Source: an uncultured Lachnospiraceae bacterium (lineage in GTDB: Bacteria; Bacillota; Clostridia; Lachnospirales; Lachnospiraceae). From it: DNA of 39,128 nucleotides. Within the stretch, counting starts at the first letter, position 1; every line of letters begins with the position of its first letter. The stretch is taken from NCBI GenBank assembly GCA_902772635.1, contig CACYBK010000045.1, forward strand, positions 1-39,128. The letters run 5' to 3'. A program made the translations under genes and the position numbers. The notes below the pieces were generated by a model. That model had not been told where the DNA came from and did no database searches. It saw only the letters and a list, made by a program, of their open reading frames with translations. This document shows, in pieces, positions 7,006-14,091 of this stretch.

Positions 7006-8202
7006 TCAGATCCCCGTCCCCAGAAATGCCGGGACAAGGAGCATTATCATTACTGAGCCAAGAAGCAGGATCATCGGAAAGACCAGCTTCGTGGACGCCT
7101 CCTCACCGAGCCTTATGGCGCGGTTTTTCCTCTCTTCGAATGCATCAGCCTCCTCTCTTGAAAGCTCAGCCGACAGGAAGCGGTCGCCCTTCTTCATATT
7201 CTCGGTAAGAAGAAGGGTCAGCCTCCTGTAATCCTTGTGTCCGGTCCTCTCGGCGATTGAAAAGTAAGCATCGCCCTCTCCGATGCCCTTTTCCATATCG
7301 CGGCAGGCCCTTTCTATCTCTTCAAAGCCCTCAGACCTGGGTGCTCCCCGCCGACGGTTCTCTTCATAGGAGGTTGACATCCTCTTGAACGCCTCGCGCG
7401 GTCTTATCCCTGCCCCTACAAGAAGCGAAAGCTTTGAAGCTATAGCGGGATAATCCTTTGAAAGCGCGTCATTATAAGCCTTTCTCCTCTTTTCATCCTT
7501 TTTCCTGTCAAAGAGTATGAGGACCGGAATAAGCGCGATCCCTATGAAGGCAAAGGCAATGCCCCGAAACTCCGGCTTTCTCTTAAAGCTTACAGGGCTC
7601 TCCAGAACAGAGGAAGGAAGCGTTAATGTATCCCCGCCTTCGGAATCAGCCGCTTTAAGAGCGCTCTTCAGGTTGAAGAGAAAACCGCTCTTTGTCTCAT
7701 TCCCGGGTTTCACTGCCCTGATATAGCTTATATAGCGGTCCTGTGTCTCCCCGCAGACAAGGTCAGCCCTCGCCTCTATCAAAAGCTCATTCCCTTCTTT
7801 GAAGTCTATGTTTCCCTCCGCGTCCACGACCATGGGCTCAAAGGTCCAGAAGGCCTGCACCTTTGACGACGCATAGGAGGATCTGGTGTCAAGCGGCAGA
7901 TATACTTCGTCGACGCTCTCGTTTTTACCCTTTATCGTCTCGTCGATCTCCTCCTCGGCAAGCCTGATCATCTCTTCCTCCTCTTCAGAAGAAAGCTTTC
8001 TCTCGGAGATCGGAACCTCAAGGCTTCCGCTTCTTTCCCCTCCGGAAAAATCAAGCTCTTCAACAGCCTTTCCCTCGCCCTTTTCAGGGCGCGAAAGCTC
8101 TGTCACCGCCCCGCTGTCTATTATGAAATCGTAGAGGATCATGAATAATGCAATGACCTCGATCACGATTATTATCTTTTTGTATTTCTTAAGAGTTTTC
8201 AT
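7006..8202 (-). CDS. tadC: TadC-like type II/IV secretion F-domain membrane protein
   Basis: This 398-residue inner-membrane platform protein of the Tad pilus has an unusual order: TM1 at about 9-28, then an extracytoplasmic region of about 180 residues rich in Ser/Glu, TM2 at about 214-232, a cytoplasmic GspF-like helical domain (about 235-370: KDYPAIASKLSLLVGAGI, the RPREAF turn) and a C-terminal TM segment (about 373-395). Typical TadC proteins lack the large outer insert. With TadB it should transmit TadA motion to the pilus base. The start at 8202 has AGGA seven bases upstream. Its reading frame overlaps the end of tadB by 4 bp. Confidence 0.85.
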   Translation of the reverse strand: MKTLKKYKKIIIVIEVIALFMILYDFIIDSGAVTELSRPEKGEGKAVEELDFSGGERSGSLEVPISERKLSSEEEEEMIRLAEEEIDETIKGKNESVDEVYLPLDTRSSYASSKVQAFWTFEPMVVDAEGNIDFKEGNELLIEARADLVCGETQDRYISYIRAVKPGNETKSGFLFNLKSALKAADSEGGDTLTLPSSVLESPVSFKRKPEFRGIAFAFIGIALIPVLILFDRKKDEKRRKAYNDALSKDYPAIASKLSLLVGAGIRPREAFKRMSTSYEENRRRGAPRSEGFEEIERACRDMEKGIGEGDAYFSIAERTGHKDYRRLTLLLTENMKKGDRFLSAELSREEADAFEERKNRAIRLGEEASTKLVFPMILLLGSVMIMLLVPAFLGTGI

Positions 8203-8936
8203 ACCTCAATCCTTATGATCCTGCTTCCCCACCATGCCGCGAAAAGGTAGATCGCAATGGCAGAGAGCACGGCAGCAAAGCCGATAGCTGTCTGATAAAG
8301 AGTTTCAACAAATTCGGGTGAACAGAGCCTGATATAGGTCAATATCCCCGGAGGCAGGATGAGCATCATGGTGAGTTCAAGCCGCTTTTCCGCGGACTTC
8401 GCCTTGATCTCCGACTTGAGCTGCAGGGACTGCCTGATCTTTTCCGCGGCCCTGCTGATGTTTTCCGTATAGTTCCCGCCCATGCGCTTTCCGATCGTAA
8501 GTACCTCCGCCATATCAAGAACCTCATCAAAGGGATGCCTCTTCGCAAAATCCCTGAAGGCCTCCTCCACCGGCACATTCATTGAAATCTGTCGAAGGAG
8601 CTTTGAAAGCTCGTTTACAAATCCGTCCCTTTTCCCATAGAGCATGATAAGAGCCTCTCTTGCGTCCTTCATCGAGTTTTCGAGGGAGTGGCCGGCCCGA
8701 AGTCCCGTGGAAAGCCCCGAAAGAAACTCCCGGTAGCGAAGGAAGAAGTCATCAAGCGCCTTTTCCTTTTCCCTTTTTTCGTGAAAACGCCTGTGGATCA
8801 TGTAAACCGGAATAAATGCTATGAGGCCGAAAACGGAATTAAAGACAAAATATGACATCCAAAGCGTGATCCCGCAATCTATCAGGAATACGACAGGAAT
8901 TTTTCCGTGCACCTTACCGGATTTTTCTTTTTCCAA
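8199..8936 (-). CDS. tadB: TadB-like F-domain membrane protein, TTG start
   Basis: This 245-residue Tad platform protein has two N-terminal TM helices (about 9-45), a cytoplasmic T2SSF domain (about 55-175, with LRAGHSLENSM and GKRMGGN, both family hallmarks) and two C-terminal TM helices. The longer frame opening at 9008 would overlap tadA by 127 bp. A TTG at 8936 has a near-perfect AAAGGAGG six bases upstream and gives the normal family N-terminus, so it is taken as the start; the overlap with tadA is then 55 bp. The protein works with TadC and TadA. Confidence 0.88.
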   Translation of the reverse strand: MEKEKSGKVHGKIPVVFLIDCGITLWMSYFVFNSVFGLIAFIPVYMIHRRFHEKREKEKALDDFFLRYREFLSGLSTGLRAGHSLENSMKDAREALIMLYGKRDGFVNELSKLLRQISMNVPVEEAFRDFAKRHPFDEVLDMAEVLTIGKRMGGNYTENISRAAEKIRQSLQLKSEIKAKSAEKRLELTMMLILPPGILTYIRLCSPEFVETLYQTAIGFAAVLSAIAIYLFAAWWGSRIIRIEV

Positions 8937-10072
8937 ACCACTCCTCCTTTTTCCTCTGAAAGCGACAGGACTGTGGAAAGCACTACCTCCCCTTTCTCGA
9001 TCCCGCATACCTCGTCTATCGAAAGTAATTTTCGACTCCTGTCCCGTCTGCGCCCCACATGGACGAAGAAGTCCACCCCGCCTGCGATCTGCCGTCTGAT
9101 GGCTTCAACCGGAAGGTCCATTCCCATAAGGACCATGGTCTCAAGACGTGCTATCATATCCCTTGCAGAGTTTGCATGGCCGGTCGAAAGTGAACCGTCG
9201 TGACCGGTGTTCATAGCCTGGAGGACTTCAAGAGCCTCGCCGCCCCTGCACTCTCCAACCAGGATCCGGTCCGGTCTCATCCTCAAACTCGCCTTTACAA
9301 GGTCTCTGATAGACACCGCAAGCTTTCCTTCAAGCGTCGCTGCCCTGGCCTCAAGCGTTACGAGGTTTTCTATCCCCATTACACGAAGCTCAGCCGAATC
9401 CTCTATCGTGATGACCCGCTCATCCCTGGGGATGAAGTCTGTCAAAGCATTCAGCATTGTGGTCTTGCCGCTTCCGGTCCCTCCGCTTATGAAGATATTG
9501 CATTTGGAGCGCACCATGCGCTCAAGAAAGCCTGCCGCCTCTTCGGAAAGCGAGTTGTTTTTGACAAGTCTTTCCATGGTCCATGGCTCCTTTGGAAAGC
9601 GCCTTATCGTAACTGTCGGGCGGTCTACGGAAACCGGGGGAAGGACTATTGAGACACGGGAGCCGTCGGGGAGCCTGGTATCCACTATAGGTGAGCTCTC
9701 GTTTACCATTTGATTGTTTGATGCGACTATGAACTGGATTATGTCATTAAGCTTTGACTCTGAAGAAAACTGTCTGTCAAGCCGCACGAGCCTTCCGGAG
9801 CGTTCAATGAAGATGTCCTTCGCGCCGTTTATCATGATCTCCGTGATACTGTCGTCCTCGATCAGGTCCTGAAGGATATCAAGCTTTCGGAGGGAATTGA
9901 AAACATCATGCTCGAGCGAAAGCCTGTCAGAGACGGAAAGCTTTTCTGCGGTGCTGCTCTTGAGCTCAGCCCTTATCACCTCATAGAGCTCCTCGTCCGA
10001 GATGTTTCTGTCCATGTCGATCCTTGAGAGGACACCCTGCCTCACAAGGTCGGAGATCTCAGCGTAGCTCAT
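8882..10072 (-). CDS. tadA: TadA/CpaF pilus assembly ATPase
   Basis: This 396-residue member of the VirB11-like secretion ATPases powers Flp pilus extension. Motifs present are Walker A GGTGSGKT (197-204), an Asp box around ITIEDSAELR (221-230), Walker B ILVGECRG (270-277) and a His box TGHDGSLSTGHANS (289-302). The N-terminal domain (about 50-165) with LPDGSRVSIVLPP is also typical. All catalytic residues are intact, so it should hydrolyse ATP. It overlaps tadZ by 4 bp. This gene is unrelated to the tRNA deaminase also called tadA at 18973. Confidence 0.96.
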   Translation of the reverse strand: MSYAEISDLVRQGVLSRIDMDRNISDEELYEVIRAELKSSTAEKLSVSDRLSLEHDVFNSLRKLDILQDLIEDDSITEIMINGAKDIFIERSGRLVRLDRQFSSESKLNDIIQFIVASNNQMVNESSPIVDTRLPDGSRVSIVLPPVSVDRPTVTIRRFPKEPWTMERLVKNNSLSEEAAGFLERMVRSKCNIFISGGTGSGKTTMLNALTDFIPRDERVITIEDSAELRVMGIENLVTLEARAATLEGKLAVSIRDLVKASLRMRPDRILVGECRGGEALEVLQAMNTGHDGSLSTGHANSARDMIARLETMVLMGMDLPVEAIRRQIAGGVDFFVHVGRRRDRSRKLLSIDEVCGIEKGEVVLSTVLSLSEEKGGVVWKKKNPVRCTEKFLSYS

Positions 10073-11085
10073 CCCGCACTTGCCACCTTTTCACGGACGA
10101 ATTTCCCGAGATTCCCTTCTATCAGGCTTTCCAGATACCAGGTGCCATCTGAAAGGTTTGCGGCGGACATTGGCAGGGATATTATCTTTTTTCTTACCTC
10201 CGGAAGCCTTTCCGAAAGATAATCCTCATACCGCCGAACGCTCTTCCTGTAATAATCTCCGTCTTTAGAGAGCATAATGACCTCGCCCCTTCTTCCCTTC
10301 CATTCAACAAAATGTCCCGGGAGCCTGTCTGAAAGGATCACTACACAGTCAAAGCCGGAGTGACTGACAGCATCCATGAAATGAAGCCATTGCGGCTTTG
10401 TGACCTCGGAAAGGAGCTCCGGATCCCGGGCGCTCGGTAGATAGGAAAAGCCGCCGCATTTTTTTATGAAGCGCTCACTCACGCGCTTTATGCCTGTACT
10501 TTCTATGTCGTAGATGACATCCAGAAGATCCGGCCCGTTTTCATAAGGCTGTATATTTTCCTCATCATCCGGATACATATCCTCCCTGTCCTCGAATGAT
10601 GCCTTGTCGCTGAAGAGCTCCGGCATTATCGATGCCTCGGTAAGGTCTATGAATAATGTCCTCTCTTCCTCCGAGCATATCTTCGCAAGCGCAAGAGAGA
10701 ATGGCAGTGAAAGCTCATGATGTATGGGGGAAACGACCCCGAGAAGCCTCGGACCTCCGGGAGTTGCCTGTAAAGTGTCTATCTTCAGGAGCCTTTCCAC
10801 AAAGACATCCATAGGCTGAAAGCGATAGACCGCCTCCGCGTCCTCGGGCGCCATTTCCCCGGATGAAAGGAGATATACTGTCCTCTTAGCACTCACCCTT
10901 TCCAAAGCGGCTTTTGCCATATCGGGTGAGGTGAGAAGGATATCAAAGGATTGTTCGACCGGAAGATGGGCGCTGTCCGAACAGGCAGAGACAGACAGGT
11001 TTTTCCGGGATCTGAGAAGATAATTTGTAACTGCGGAAAGATAGGCTTCATCGCTGTCCGCAATGAATAGAGATATTTTTTTCAT
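10069..11085 (-). CDS. TadZ/CpaE-like pilus protein without a P-loop lysine
   Basis: This 338-residue cytoplasmic protein has a receiver-like N-terminal domain (MKKISLFIADSDEAYLSAV, about 1-110) and a MinD/ParA-like C-terminal domain. Where the deviant Walker A (KGGxGKT) should stand, the sequence reads SPIHHELSLP, with no P-loop Gly cluster and no Lys, so ATP binding is probably lost. TadZ normally marks the pole and recruits TadA. A non-binding version may act as a scaffold only. The ATG at 11085 was chosen because GGAGG lies seven bases upstream and the stop of the preceding gene overlaps as ATGA; the open frame up to 11193 lacks support. Product is inferred from position and domain order. 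Confidence 0.75.
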   Translation of the reverse strand: MKKISLFIADSDEAYLSAVTNYLLRSRKNLSVSACSDSAHLPVEQSFDILLTSPDMAKAALERVSAKRTVYLLSSGEMAPEDAEAVYRFQPMDVFVERLLKIDTLQATPGGPRLLGVVSPIHHELSLPFSLALAKICSEEERTLFIDLTEASIMPELFSDKASFEDREDMYPDDEENIQPYENGPDLLDVIYDIESTGIKRVSERFIKKCGGFSYLPSARDPELLSEVTKPQWLHFMDAVSHSGFDCVVILSDRLPGHFVEWKGRRGEVIMLSKDGDYYRKSVRRYEDYLSERLPEVRKKIISLPMSAANLSDGTWYLESLIEGNLGKFVREKVASAG

Positions 11086-11585
11086 GATATGACCTCCGTC
11101 AGGATAAAAGAAATGAAGATTGGCACGGAAAAATGGATTACCGCATTTTTCCCGACTCTCTGATAGGGAAGGAGCTTTTTTTCTCGCAAACACAGGGATG
11201 CATAGCCGGAAAAATACGCTATGCGTGTCGCCAATTCACGAGTAAAGAGCATTCGAAAGAGTGCCCATATCGCGCCAAGCACAAAGGAAAAAATAATGAC
11301 AGTACTTGTTTCTTTGATAGTCAGGAATGTTGATAATACAGAAATCAGCTTGATATCGCCGGCGCCGAGAACACCGATGACAAAGAGTATGTAGAAAAGG
11401 GCTATCGGAAGGAGGGCCCGACCGAAGAAAATCGGGATCCCGGGAACACCCTGTCTGAATATAATATACCAGAAGCCTGCTGCATAACCTGTTAGGATGA
11501 GGGGATTTCTGATCTTGTGATCCTGAAGGTCGCTGATGCAGGCAGCGGCGGCTATTGTCGCCGGGATGAGAATAAACTGCTGCAT
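11082..11585 (-). CDS. tadV: A24 prepilin peptidase, first copy (TadV/CpaA type)
   Basis: This 167-residue polytopic membrane protease opens the pilus operon. The catalytic aspartates are Asp19 (ISDLQDHKIRNP) and Asp77 in GAGD. As in other TadV/CpaA proteins there is no methylase domain. It should cleave the Flp prepilin and perhaps the TadE-like pseudopilins. An AGAGGA ribosome binding site stands about seven bases before the ATG. A TATAAT element about 50 bp upstream probably marks the operon promoter. A second enzyme of the same family lies 7 kb further down the operon. Confidence 0.9.
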   Translation of the reverse strand: MQQFILIPATIAAAACISDLQDHKIRNPLILTGYAAGFWYIIFRQGVPGIPIFFGRALLPIALFYILFVIGVLGAGDIKLISVLSTFLTIKETSTVIIFSFVLGAIWALFRMLFTRELATRIAYFSGYASLCLREKKLLPYQRVGKNAVIHFSVPIFISFILTEVIS

Positions 11586-11636
11586 GAAATGTCCTCTTTT
11601 CGATTTCCACGAAAAAATTTTTTCGAGGTGAGTCGG

Positions 11637-11642
11637 ATTATA
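11637..11642 (-). promoter_or_regulatory. Putative -10 element of the Tad operon
   Basis: TATAAT on the minus strand lies about 50 bp before the first Tad gene. No convincing -35 stands 16-18 bp upstream, so a helper activator may be needed. Upstream sequence to 11735 is AT-rich and otherwise unremarkable. It is preceded by the terminator of the flagellar genes. Confidence 0.4.
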
Positions 11643-11735
11643 CGCAGATTTTTTTCAAAAAATCTCCCCAAAGACTTTGCTCCGGTGCGCCGGAATAGTC
11701 CATAGTTCCAAAATTTGTTTTTTGTAAAGCACTAA

Positions 11736-11762
11736 CAAAAATGCCCGGAACAATTCCGGACA
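11736..11762 (-). terminator. Intrinsic terminator after the fliS region
   Basis: On the minus strand a 9-bp stem TGTCCGGAA/TTCCGGGCA (one G-U pair) with a TTG loop is followed by ATTTTTG. It separates flagellar transcription from the Tad operon downstream. The stretch 11763-11900 between it and fliS is very AT-rich and holds no ORF. Confidence 0.75.
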
Positions 11763-11900
11763 TTTTCGCCAAAAATAAATGAATCTCGATTCCGATACGG
11801 CAGCGCTCAGGGAAGGGATGGAAAATTTCAACTACCGTATCGTTTTCGTCGATTTTTTTTATATTTTTTTATTATTTATTTTTACGAGGCAAAAAAGCCT

Positions 11901-11920
11901 CAAAAACGCACGCGCTGCGT
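11901..11920 (-). terminator. Weak terminator directly after fliS
   Basis: On the minus strand ACGCA/TGCGT pairs around a GCGCG loop and is followed by TTTTG, 16 bp after the fliS stop. A second small stem (GAGGC/GCCTC, 11886-11901) follows without a U tract. The stem is short, so it may only attenuate. Confidence 0.4.
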
Positions 11921-11935
11921 ACTTCAAATTCTCTT

Positions 11936-12418
11936 TCAGGCAAGAAAACCCCTGTTCCTGTCGTAGTTTTCGGTCTCCTCGGAAAGCCCTGCCCTGCCGT
12001 AGGTCATCCCGGCGACTGTCTTTTCAGCTTTCTCCATTGCAGCAGGCCTTTTGTCTCTGGAAGCAACCTCCAAAAAAGCCTCTGAAAGGGGAATGATAAC
12101 AGAAAGTGACTCGTTTATAAGCTTTCCCCTCTCATCACTTTTTTCGCCCTTCAGTCTTGCCATCGAAAGGAGCCGCCCGACATAGTCATAGAGGGAAAGA
12201 AGGTTTGATGATGTTTCATAGCATTCCCTTGAAAAATCAAGGGAAGCGCGAAGATGGCTTATCACAAGCTCCGCATGGTCTATTGCCTCTTCAAAACCCT
12301 CGCCCGACGAGGCTTCTGAAAGATCGTCAAGCAGCATATCATAAAGGATCACTACGATCCCGCTCGGATTCGCAGAACCAATGCGCATTGAGTATGCTTT
12401 TTTCTTTTCATCAGTCAT
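11936..12418 (-). CDS. fliS: FliS-like flagellin export chaperone
   Basis: This 160-residue, mostly helical, cytoplasmic protein has the FliS pattern: an N-terminal tyrosine segment, ANPSGIVVILYDMLLDDLSEA (about 16-36), then helices with HAELVISHLRASLDF and a LYDYVGRLLSMA segment. FliS binds the C-terminal D0 helix of flagellin and keeps it export-competent. The gene lies 32 bp downstream of flagellin, the usual place for a dedicated chaperone, and is probably translated from the same mRNA. At 160 residues it is longer than most FliS (about 125-135); the extra part is the C-terminal tail. Homology is moderate but the context is strong. Confidence 0.8.
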   Translation of the reverse strand: MTDEKKKAYSMRIGSANPSGIVVILYDMLLDDLSEASSGEGFEEAIDHAELVISHLRASLDFSRECYETSSNLLSLYDYVGRLLSMARLKGEKSDERGKLINESLSVIIPLSEAFLEVASRDKRPAAMEKAEKTVAGMTYGRAGLSEETENYDRNRGFLA

Positions 12419-12450
12419 TCCTTACTGCCTCACAAACTGTCCAATGCCCT

Positions 12451-13941
12451 TTACTGCAGCAGCTGAAGCGCCATCTGCGGGAGCTCGTTCGCCTGGGAAA
12501 GCGCGCTGGTGCCGGCCTGGGCGAGAACATTGTCTTTTGTATATTCCGTCATTTCCTTTGCCATATCGGTGTCCTTGATCCTTGAAAGAGCACCGGTAAC
12601 ATTCTCTGCGGTTGCGTCAAGCGAAGTTCTTGCATACTCCAGACGGTTTGAATATGCGCCTATCTTTGAACGGATCTCTGAAACCCTTGCAATAGCTGAG
12701 TCAAGGCTCGTGATGGCGCGGTCAGCCCCGCCGACCTCCACGACATTGAGGTCGTCTATATAGAGGGACTTTGCGTCTGTGGGAGGTATCTTCACCGAGA
12801 GTATCTGATTCTCGTTCGCTCCGATCTGAAGATCCATGGGACCCTTGTCTGTGACATCAAGGGTGACTTTGTCACTGACCTCTCCGCCGTCCTTAAGAAG
12901 AAAGCTGATCTTGAAATCATTTGTATCGGTAATGGTCACAATGCTTCCGCTGTCATTTCCGGAATAGGTGACCGTGGCATTCGGATGATCCTTGAAAGCG
13001 GAGGGCTCTGCCGTATCGATCGTCACCTTCGGATCCCTTCCGATCCCTATACGAACATAATGCCCGTCCTCGTCCGTTCTGTGATCGTCCTCGCCTAAGC
13101 CAAGAAAATCATTATTGGCCCCTTCAAGACCCGTGGTAACGATCTCAAGTGTAGCGCCACTGCCGTACAACTGGCTGGTGATATAATAATCAGTGCTGCC
13201 TTTTTTTTCGAGACTCGCGCCCGCTATCTCCGCGGTCTTTCTGATCTCTTCATAAGCCTCGGCATTTGTCATCGCGGTAGTAAGGACGCAGGACACTCCG
13301 TTTATCTTCAGGATTCCGTTGTGGCCGTATTTGTTTACACTGTCGTTAGGATCCGGAAGGCTGCCAACCAGCATATCCGCCCTTGCTCCCGCGCCGTCGG
13401 TCACTGAAGCCGGAGTTGCCGGCTTTTCGATCTTGAAAGAATACTTCCCGACCTCCACATTGTCGGAAACCTGTATCCTTTCCACATAGTCAGCTTCCCT
13501 GTTCGGATAGACCTGCGTATTCAAGGAGCCGTTCAAAAGCGACTTTGTATTGAATTCAGTAGTTTCTGAAATACGCGTGACCTCGGACTTGATCTGATCG
13601 ATCTCTACCTGGATAGCCCTTTTGTCCTCAATAGTATTGGTGTCATTTGCAGCCTGAACCGCAAGTTCCCTCATCCTCTGGAGCATCTCGTGGACCTCGC
13701 CCAGAGCGCCGTCCGCGATCTCCATCACGGAGGTACCGTCAAGGGAGTTCTGGGATGCGCGGTCAAGCCCGTTGATCTGTGACTGCATCTTGTTTGAGAT
13801 CGCAAAACCGGAAGGATTGTCCTTTGCGTGATTGACCTTGAGGCCGCTTGAAAGCCTCTCCATAGAGGCCTTGAGATTGTCCTCGGTCCGAAGAAGGTGC
13901 TTGTTTGAAACGACTGCGGAAATATTGTGATTGATCTTCAT
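12451..13941 (-). CDS. fliC: Flagellin
   Basis: This 496-residue flagellin has conserved D0/D1 regions at both ends: MKINHNISAVVSNKHL, then RLSSGLKVNHAKDNPSG at about 32-48 and ELAVQAANDT; the C-terminus has SRIRDTDMA-type KDTDMAKEMTEY and ends in ALQLLQ. The central part (about 165-400) is a variable D2/D3 insert, so the filament outer surface is elaborate. Firmicutes often call this gene hag. The ATG at 13941 (frame opens 15 bp earlier) gives the standard N-terminus and has a GGGGGT site. A sigma-28 promoter and two CsrA-like hairpins precede it. No second flagellin is present in the window. Confidence 0.95.
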   Translation of the reverse strand: MKINHNISAVVSNKHLLRTEDNLKASMERLSSGLKVNHAKDNPSGFAISNKMQSQINGLDRASQNSLDGTSVMEIADGALGEVHEMLQRMRELAVQAANDTNTIEDKRAIQVEIDQIKSEVTRISETTEFNTKSLLNGSLNTQVYPNREADYVERIQVSDNVEVGKYSFKIEKPATPASVTDGAGARADMLVGSLPDPNDSVNKYGHNGILKINGVSCVLTTAMTNAEAYEEIRKTAEIAGASLEKKGSTDYYITSQLYGSGATLEIVTTGLEGANNDFLGLGEDDHRTDEDGHYVRIGIGRDPKVTIDTAEPSAFKDHPNATVTYSGNDSGSIVTITDTNDFKISFLLKDGGEVSDKVTLDVTDKGPMDLQIGANENQILSVKIPPTDAKSLYIDDLNVVEVGGADRAITSLDSAIARVSEIRSKIGAYSNRLEYARTSLDATAENVTGALSRIKDTDMAKEMTEYTKDNVLAQAGTSALSQANELPQMALQLLQ

Positions 13942-13994
13942 GGCGCGTACCCCCAAAGCAAACTGATATTATTTTGCCTTTTTTTAAGCCTGTT

Positions 13995-14008
13995 ACGCGT
14001 CCATGCGT
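13995..14008 (-). promoter_or_regulatory. CsrA-like hairpin, flagellin leader, proximal
   Basis: In the leader RNA, ACGC and GCGT form a 4-bp stem around the six-base loop ATGGAC, which displays GGA as CsrA binding requires. It lies about 55 bp before the flagellin ATG. CsrA represses flagellin translation in Bacillus subtilis; use here is inferred. Confidence 0.45.
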
Positions 14009-14038
14009 CTTGGAATTATTTTGAAAGATAATATGACC

Positions 14039-14052
14039 CGGCATCCTTGCCG
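14039..14052 (-). promoter_or_regulatory. CsrA-like hairpin, flagellin leader, distal
   Basis: CGGC and GCCG pair around the loop AAGGAT, matching the core CARGGAU-G of CsrA sites closely. It begins a few bases after the predicted sigma-28 start site and lies 44 bases from the proximal hairpin (first base to first base), a spacing that could let one CsrA dimer bridge both. Confidence 0.5.
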
Positions 14053-14063
14053 TTACAGATAAT

Positions 14064-14091
14064 ATATCGGCCAAGTGACAGCCAAACCTTA
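14064..14091 (-). promoter_or_regulatory. Sigma-28 (SigD) promoter of flagellin
   Basis: The -10 GCCGATAT (14064-14071) is a full match to the Bacillus SigD element. A 16-bp spacer leads to TAAG (14088-14091), one base off TAAA. The -35 overlaps the stop codon of the upstream DUF6240-like gene. Transcription would start near 14056 and leave a leader of about 115 bases. Confidence 0.8.

Noticed and set aside
10069-11193. Longer start for the TadZ-like gene at 11193
   Set aside because: The ATG at 11085 has GGAGG, fits the family start and gives the ATGA overlap.
11886-11901. GAGGC/GCCTC hairpin as a terminator
   Set aside because: Only five base pairs, flanked by A on the outgoing side of both strands, so no U tract.
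11586-11935. c-di-GMP riboswitch controlling the Tad operon
   Set aside because: I looked for the conserved GEMM landmarks in this AT-rich gap and did not find them.
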